Assembly (NCBI GenBank): GCA_034428635.1
Contig: DAOUHR010000070.1
Location: 1 to 26,736 of the forward strand
Origin: Bin22 sp034428635
Lineage (GTDB): Bacteria; Chloroflexota; Dehalococcoidia; Lucifugimonadales; UBA3495
Reading direction: 5' to 3'
DNA: 26,736 bases
The position numbers were made by a program, and so were the translations under genes. A model generated the notes under the pieces. That model worked only from the letters and a program-made list of their open reading frames with translations, did not search any database and was not told the origin of the DNA. Below are positions 23,299-26,736 of this stretch, one piece after another; the first letter of the stretch is position 1; every line of letters begins with the position of its first letter.

Positions 23299-24185
23299 AT
23301 TTGCCTCAACTTGGGATCCCACCTGTCGCGCAGCCAGTCGCCAACGGTGTTCATGCAAAGAACTACCAGCATAATGGCCAGACCGGGAAAGAGAGATATC
23401 CACCATCCCGTCGCAAGCTGCCCTCGTCCGTCGGAAACCATCAGGCCCCAGGATGGTGCGGGCGGCGGTATACCCACGCCTAAGAAACTGAGAGAGGCTT
23501 CCAGAAGTATTACGTAGCCCACCTGCAGAGTGATAAGGACAAGCAAGGTAGGCACCACGTTAGGCAGTATGTGTTTCCACATTATCTTCAAAGCCGACTC
23601 ACCGGCGACCACGGAGTAGGTCACGTAGTCGTTCAACCGGATTCCCAACACCTCTCCCCGGATCTGCCGGGCGAAACGGGGCCATATCAAAAGGGAAACT
23701 ACCAGAATCACGTTGGTGAAACTGGGATGAAGAATGGTGGCCAGCACCATGGCCATCAGAATGGCAGGAAAGGCGAGGGTAATGTCTACCATCCGCATCA
23801 AGAGGGTAGAGTACCAGCGTCCATCGTAGTAGCCGGCAATCAGCCCAATTATGGTTCCGACCGAGGCGCCAATCCCGATCACGGACCCAGCAGCAGCCAG
23901 GGAAATCTGTGCGCCGCGAACCAGCCGGCTGAACTGGTCCCGGCCAAACTTGTCCGTACCCAGCAAATGCTCTCTCGTCCCTCCTTCGACCCAGGCAGGG
24001 GGGATCATGCTCTCAATTAGGCGATTCCTGGTTGGATCATGGGTTTCCACCAGTTGCCCGAAGAAAGCCAGGAAAACCAGCAGAATAATGCCCAACATGG
24101 GAATGGTGGGTACGGGCGACCGCAAGATGTTCAATCCCGTCTTCCGACTGGCCAGAATTAATCTTCTGTTACCACTTGCTTCCAT
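23295..24185 (-). CDS. ABC transporter permease, DppC/OppC type
   Basis: 296 residues. A DppC-type N-terminal helix (VPTIPMLGIILLVFLAFFGQ) is followed by HLLGTDKFGRDQFSRLVRGA, the hallmark of this subfamily. About five further membrane segments follow. The EAA loop GESALKIMWKHILPN (with ILPN) contacts the ATPases. It is the second gene of the operon, 41 bp after the first permease; its stop overlaps the next start (ATGA). The nearest GGAG is 17 bases before the ATG, so initiation may be weak or coupled. Confidence 0.95.
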   Translation of the reverse strand: MEASGNRRLILASRKTGLNILRSPVPTIPMLGIILLVFLAFFGQLVETHDPTRNRLIESMIPPAWVEGGTREHLLGTDKFGRDQFSRLVRGAQISLAAAGSVIGIGASVGTIIGLIAGYYDGRWYSTLLMRMVDITLAFPAILMAMVLATILHPSFTNVILVVSLLIWPRFARQIRGEVLGIRLNDYVTYSVVAGESALKIMWKHILPNVVPTLLVLITLQVGYVILLEASLSFLGVGIPPPAPSWGLMVSDGRGQLATGWWISLFPGLAIMLVVLCMNTVGDWLRDRWDPKLRQI

Positions 24186-24225
24186 ACTGTGAGTGATTGC
24201 TGCTCCTGTTAGCTGGGGGTGAAGC

Positions 24226-25146
24226 CTATTCGCCTCGCCGCAGACGGGGATTCAGAATAACGTAGAGAATGTCCACCATTAAGTTAACGAATATATACAT
24301 CGAACTTAGCAAGAGGATGACGCCCTGCACTACAGGAAAGTCCCTCGAAAACACACCTTCAATCAACAGGCGCCCTAGCCCTGGCCACGCAAAGACAGTT
24401 TCTGTAACCACCGAACCGCTCAATACACCCACCGTGATTATTGCCCCATAAGTGAGGACTGGCACCGTAGCATTCCGGAAGGCATGCTTCCATAAGATGA
24501 CGCGCTCGTTCACTCCCTTGATGCGAGCCAGTCGTATATAGTCGCTGTCCAGCACTTCCAGCATGCTGGAGCGGGTCAGTCGCATGATACCGGCAGCTAC
24601 GAACCAGCCAATAGTGATGCTGGGAAGGATCAAATGCAGTAAGGAACCTCTGCCTCCGGCGGGCAGCCAGTTAAGCATGACAGCAAAGACCATGATCAGA
24701 AGAATGCCCGTCCAAAAGATGGGCATGGACTGTCCCAACACGGCGAACAATCTGCCAGCCAGGTCCAGGGGGGCGCCACGATGGTAGGCTGCGTAAATGC
24801 CAATTGGAATAGCAATAATGGTGGCGAACGCTACTGAGGTGATGCCTAATTCGAGAGTGGCGGGCAAACGCTGGATGATGAGGTCACTGACCGGAAGGCG
24901 AGCCAAATTAGAAGTGCCCAAGTCGCCTCGGAAAAGGCCAGACAAATAAATCCAGTATTGGACTATTAGGGGTTCGTCCAAGCCTAGGGTAGCCCGCAGA
25001 GCATCGGCCTGTTCCCTAGTCCACTCGTCGGGAATTAGCAATTGTGCTGGGTCGCCCGTGAGGCGGGCCAGCAAGAAAATGACGATTGTGACTATGAAAA
25101 GGCTGACCAGAGCCTGAATAGTGCGGCCAATAATAAACCGACCCAT
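24226..25146 (-). CDS. ABC transporter permease, DppB/OppB type
   Basis: 306 residues from ATG 25146, with GGAG six bases upstream; an in-frame ATG at 25158 is less well placed. The N-terminus GRFIIGRTIQALVSLFIVTI followed by FLLARLTGDPA is the DppB signature. Then come the extracytoplasmic loop ALRATLGLDEPLIVQYW, GDLGTS, several membrane helices, the EAA loop YIRLARIKGVNERVILWKHA and the C-terminal VDILYVILNPRLR. It is the first gene of the eight-gene operon. Confidence 0.95.
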   Translation of the reverse strand: MGRFIIGRTIQALVSLFIVTIVIFLLARLTGDPAQLLIPDEWTREQADALRATLGLDEPLIVQYWIYLSGLFRGDLGTSNLARLPVSDLIIQRLPATLELGITSVAFATIIAIPIGIYAAYHRGAPLDLAGRLFAVLGQSMPIFWTGILLIMVFAVMLNWLPAGGRGSLLHLILPSITIGWFVAAGIMRLTRSSMLEVLDSDYIRLARIKGVNERVILWKHAFRNATVPVLTYGAIITVGVLSGSVVTETVFAWPGLGRLLIEGVFSRDFPVVQGVILLLSSMYIFVNLMVDILYVILNPRLRRGE

Positions 25147-25226
25147 GGCTTGCTCCAAGTGCTGTCAAAGGGAGAGACCAAAGAGAGAGGAACCAATACT
25201 TTATGGGGCTGCCCTGCGGTGGTCAA

Positions 25227-25255
25227 ATACTACGATGAGGCTTAGTAGTTGTCAA
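25227..25255 (-). promoter_or_regulatory. Sigma70-like promoter of the transporter-hydroxylase operon
   Basis: On the minus strand the perfect -35 TTGACA (25250-25255) and -10 TAGTAT (25227-25232) are spaced by exactly 17 bp, giving a leader of about 75 bases to the first permease. No comparably good promoter was noticed inside the operon. Confidence 0.6.
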
Positions 25256-25307
25256 TAAAATGTAGGTCTTTAGTACATAGCATCATATATGCAGATGTAA
25301 GCAGTTA

Positions 25308-25328
25308 CGATATACCCCTAGCATATCG
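25308..25328. promoter_or_regulatory. Dyad upstream of the operon promoter
   Basis: CGATAT and ATATCG, nine bases apart, form a perfect 6-bp dyad about 55 bp upstream of the -35 box. It could bind an activator of the operon. It is too short to exclude chance. Confidence 0.25.
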
Positions 25329-25472
25329 GTGAAACGTAAGTCCAATGGTTCAGCGGAAAAGTGAAGCCAACCGTGATGGGCCATTGAGGGCAGTATCCCT
25401 TCGAGTTAAACCGATGATCAACGACAATTAGTCTTGCCGGCCTGTTGCGTCAAGAGAAAATGTTACCGAAAT

Positions 25473-25742
25473 TCATACCCTGTGGTCGGATCCAAAAGGG
25501 ACATCTTCTGGCATTGAAAGAAGAGTAGGGACGGATTGGTCCGAGCCTGCATAGACCGGCTTCCTGGCCATGACGCCCCGCCATTTCTTGACGCCGCGCT
25601 GCAGGGTTCGCAAGTGGGTGTCGCTGAACCGGTCGGGACGGTGGGAGCACAGCCGGTCCAGTATTGTCCTGGCGGCGAGGTCGGGTTCCGCTTCCAACCA
25701 ACCCAGGATGTCCTGCCACGCTCCCCCGAAGGGGTCTGAACG
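25473..25742 (-). pseudogene. IS21-family transposase (IstA-like), C-terminal fragment
   Basis: The frame reads FGGAWQDILGWLEAEPDLAA, then RTILDRLCSHRPDRFSDTHL, then RTLQRGVKKWRGVMARKPV and ends at TGA 25473. 'W--I--WLEAEPDL-A--ILD-L---P--F-D-HLRTLQR-VK-WR' is the conserved C-terminal segment of IstA-like transposases before the variable tail. Only about 90 residues remain, without start codon or catalytic residues. It begins about 13 bases after the stop of the MFS gene, so its left part was lost or replaced by the transporter. It is complementary in content to the N-terminal IstA piece at 3654-4037, though 21 kb apart. Confidence 0.7.
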
Positions 25743-25754
25743 AGTACGCCAATG

Positions 25755-26736
25755 TCAGGGTCCCCTGGTCCGTGAACCTGACGGCTGGCAGGCGACAACA
25801 CCCACCAGGACGGTCATCTCGGCAACAACTATCCAGAGAGAAACACCTACGTTTTTGACCTCCAGGGCCCAGCCCCAATAGATGGGACCCAATGTTTCGC
25901 CGAGGAGCCCCGCCCAGGTGATGACCAGGGCCAGCTTGGCAAAGTGGTTCACTGGAAGGGTCTCGGCCAGCAATACCCAGGGCAGGCTGATCAGCCCTCC
26001 AAGGATCAATGAGAAAAGAAGCAAGCAGGCAGCTAGACCGCCGGGAAGCCACAAGCACGCCAAGGCAGGGATAGGCATAGTCGCCGCCGCGATCAGCAAC
26101 CGGCGCACCGGTAGGAAATCGGCGGATATTCCCCACAAGAGGGCGCCGAGTCCTCCGGCCAGAACCGTTGCCGGAAATCCGAACTCCAGATCGGCGATGC
26201 CGGGCGACGTCATCAGGGCGATGAACCGGAGGTGTGTGGTCCCTGTATCCACGATCATTGCGCCGACCAGATAGACACCTGCGACCCAGAGGAAAAGCCA
26301 CTTGGCGCCAGGAACAGCCCCGGTCTCCCTCAATGTCCGCCCAGTCTGCTCCGGCCCGGCGAACCAGCGGGGGAGAAACAAGAAAAGCAGGGCTCCCCCC
26401 ACGACTACCATGATGACGGCCCACCATCCGATGGTCAGACCGGTCTCCCAGATGGCGAAAGCCTCTGAGCCTCCCATAACGCTGAACACTAGGCTAATGG
26501 CGCCGACCAGCACCCCCTTATAGCGGCCGGCTCCTTTCACAATGACTACATAGAAGATAAGGGACCCGACTGCGGCTCCCCCTGCTCCCATTACAAATGT
26601 TGCAACGACGGCCAGAGCGAAACTGTTCGAGAGAATCAAGAGGACGAGACCAATAGCCAGCACCAGGGCACCGGCCGCCATCATTCCGTGCGGCGGACGG
26701 GAGTCCACCCAGATAGCTGCTGGCAGCACGAACAGT
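25755..26736 (-). CDS. Major facilitator superfamily transporter (5'-partial)
   Basis: The frame is open to the right window edge, so the N-terminal part (probably 60-100 residues) is missing. The GTG at 26729 is probably internal. About ten hydrophobic segments remain (for example GALVLAIGLVLLILSNSFAL and WWAVIMVVVGGALLFLFLPR). Arg/Asp loops such as WVDSRPPHG and WGISADFLPVRRLLI match the MFS cytoplasmic A-like motif after helices 2 and 8. The central loop (GPEQTGRTLRETGAVPGAKW) divides the two six-helix halves. Substrate unknown. The C-terminus stops soon after the last helix (CQPSGSRTRGP), next to the IS21 remnant, so its tail may have been altered. Confidence 0.85.
   Translation of the reverse strand, partial: LFVLPAAIWVDSRPPHGMMAAGALVLAIGLVLLILSNSFALAVVATFVMGAGGAAVGSLIFYVVIVKGAGRYKGVLVGAISLVFSVMGGSEAFAIWETGLTIGWWAVIMVVVGGALLFLFLPRWFAGPEQTGRTLRETGAVPGAKWLFLWVAGVYLVGAMIVDTGTTHLRFIALMTSPGIADLEFGFPATVLAGGLGALLWGISADFLPVRRLLIAAATMPIPALACLWLPGGLAACLLLFSLILGGLISLPWVLLAETLPVNHFAKLALVITWAGLLGETLGPIYWGWALEVKNVGVSLWIVVAEMTVLVGVVACQPSGSRTRGP

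Larger units (their letters stand above)
25159..25472. other. Intergenic region between operon and IS21 remnant
   Basis: Besides the predicted promoter and upstream dyad, this AT-richer stretch contains no credible gene. No sensor or regulator gene is next to the operon, so its regulator is elsewhere. Confidence 0.5.

Noticed and set aside
25450..26427. Minus-strand frame of over 300 residues overlapping the MFS gene
   Set aside because: Its product is Arg/Gly/Pro-rich without hydrophobic segments and lies in a shifted frame of the clearly hydrophobic transporter.

Overview
The window reads like a stretch of accessory chromosome from a Chloroflexota bacterium, most like the Dehalococcoidia/SAR202 lineages. 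That placement is an inference from gene style: a secreted Fn3 protein with an Ala-rich signal peptide, a molybdenum hydroxylase operon, a DUF5679-type zinc protein, a SNF2/SWIM pair, and many short GC-rich palindromes. No rRNA, complete tRNA or ribosomal protein gene is present to prove it. Almost every intact gene lies on the minus strand.

Left part (1-6.7 kb). The window opens with the 5' portion of a secreted fibronectin type III protein (1-1182, minus). Its upstream spacer is packed with small palindromic repeats, including a perfect 39-bp direct repeat. Next comes a graveyard of mobile DNA: a candidate relic of a type I-E-like CRISPR array (four degenerate units on an exact 61-bp period), a P-loop ATPase fragment, the 3' end of an ISAs1 transposase, a frameshifted small gene, the C-terminus of a large serine recombinase, an IS21 IstA N-terminus, an intact TM2 gene, a decayed IS481/IS3-like transposase and a full-length but dead IS630 transposase. 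The IS630 gene has been hit twice by a short palindrome whose family also occurs at 1483-1509.

Middle part (6.7-15.3 kb). This holds a branched-chain-amino-acid-type periplasmic binding lipoprotein, a SWIM zinc-finger protein and a 1017-residue SNF2 helicase in one transcriptional direction. They are followed by an otherwise complete ATPase gene with two in-frame nonsense codons and a large palindrome at its promoter, a small four-cysteine zinc protein, and an intact tyrosine recombinase.

Right part (15.4-25.3 kb). An eight-gene minus-strand operon begins at a good sigma70-like promoter (25227-25255). It runs: two peptide-type ABC permeases, two ABC ATPases (joined by ATGA stop/start overlaps), a solute-binding lipoprotein, then the large, iron-sulfur and FAD subunits of a xanthine oxidase/CO dehydrogenase-family molybdenum hydroxylase. 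The order suggests import of an organic compound followed by its hydroxylation or oxidation. The large subunit has neither the form I CoxL loop (AYxCSFR) nor the form II loop (AYRGAGR) but PYNGFGQ, so CO oxidation is not supported.

Right edge. A second IS21 IstA fragment (C-terminal) lies beside the 3' end of a major-facilitator transporter that runs off the window.
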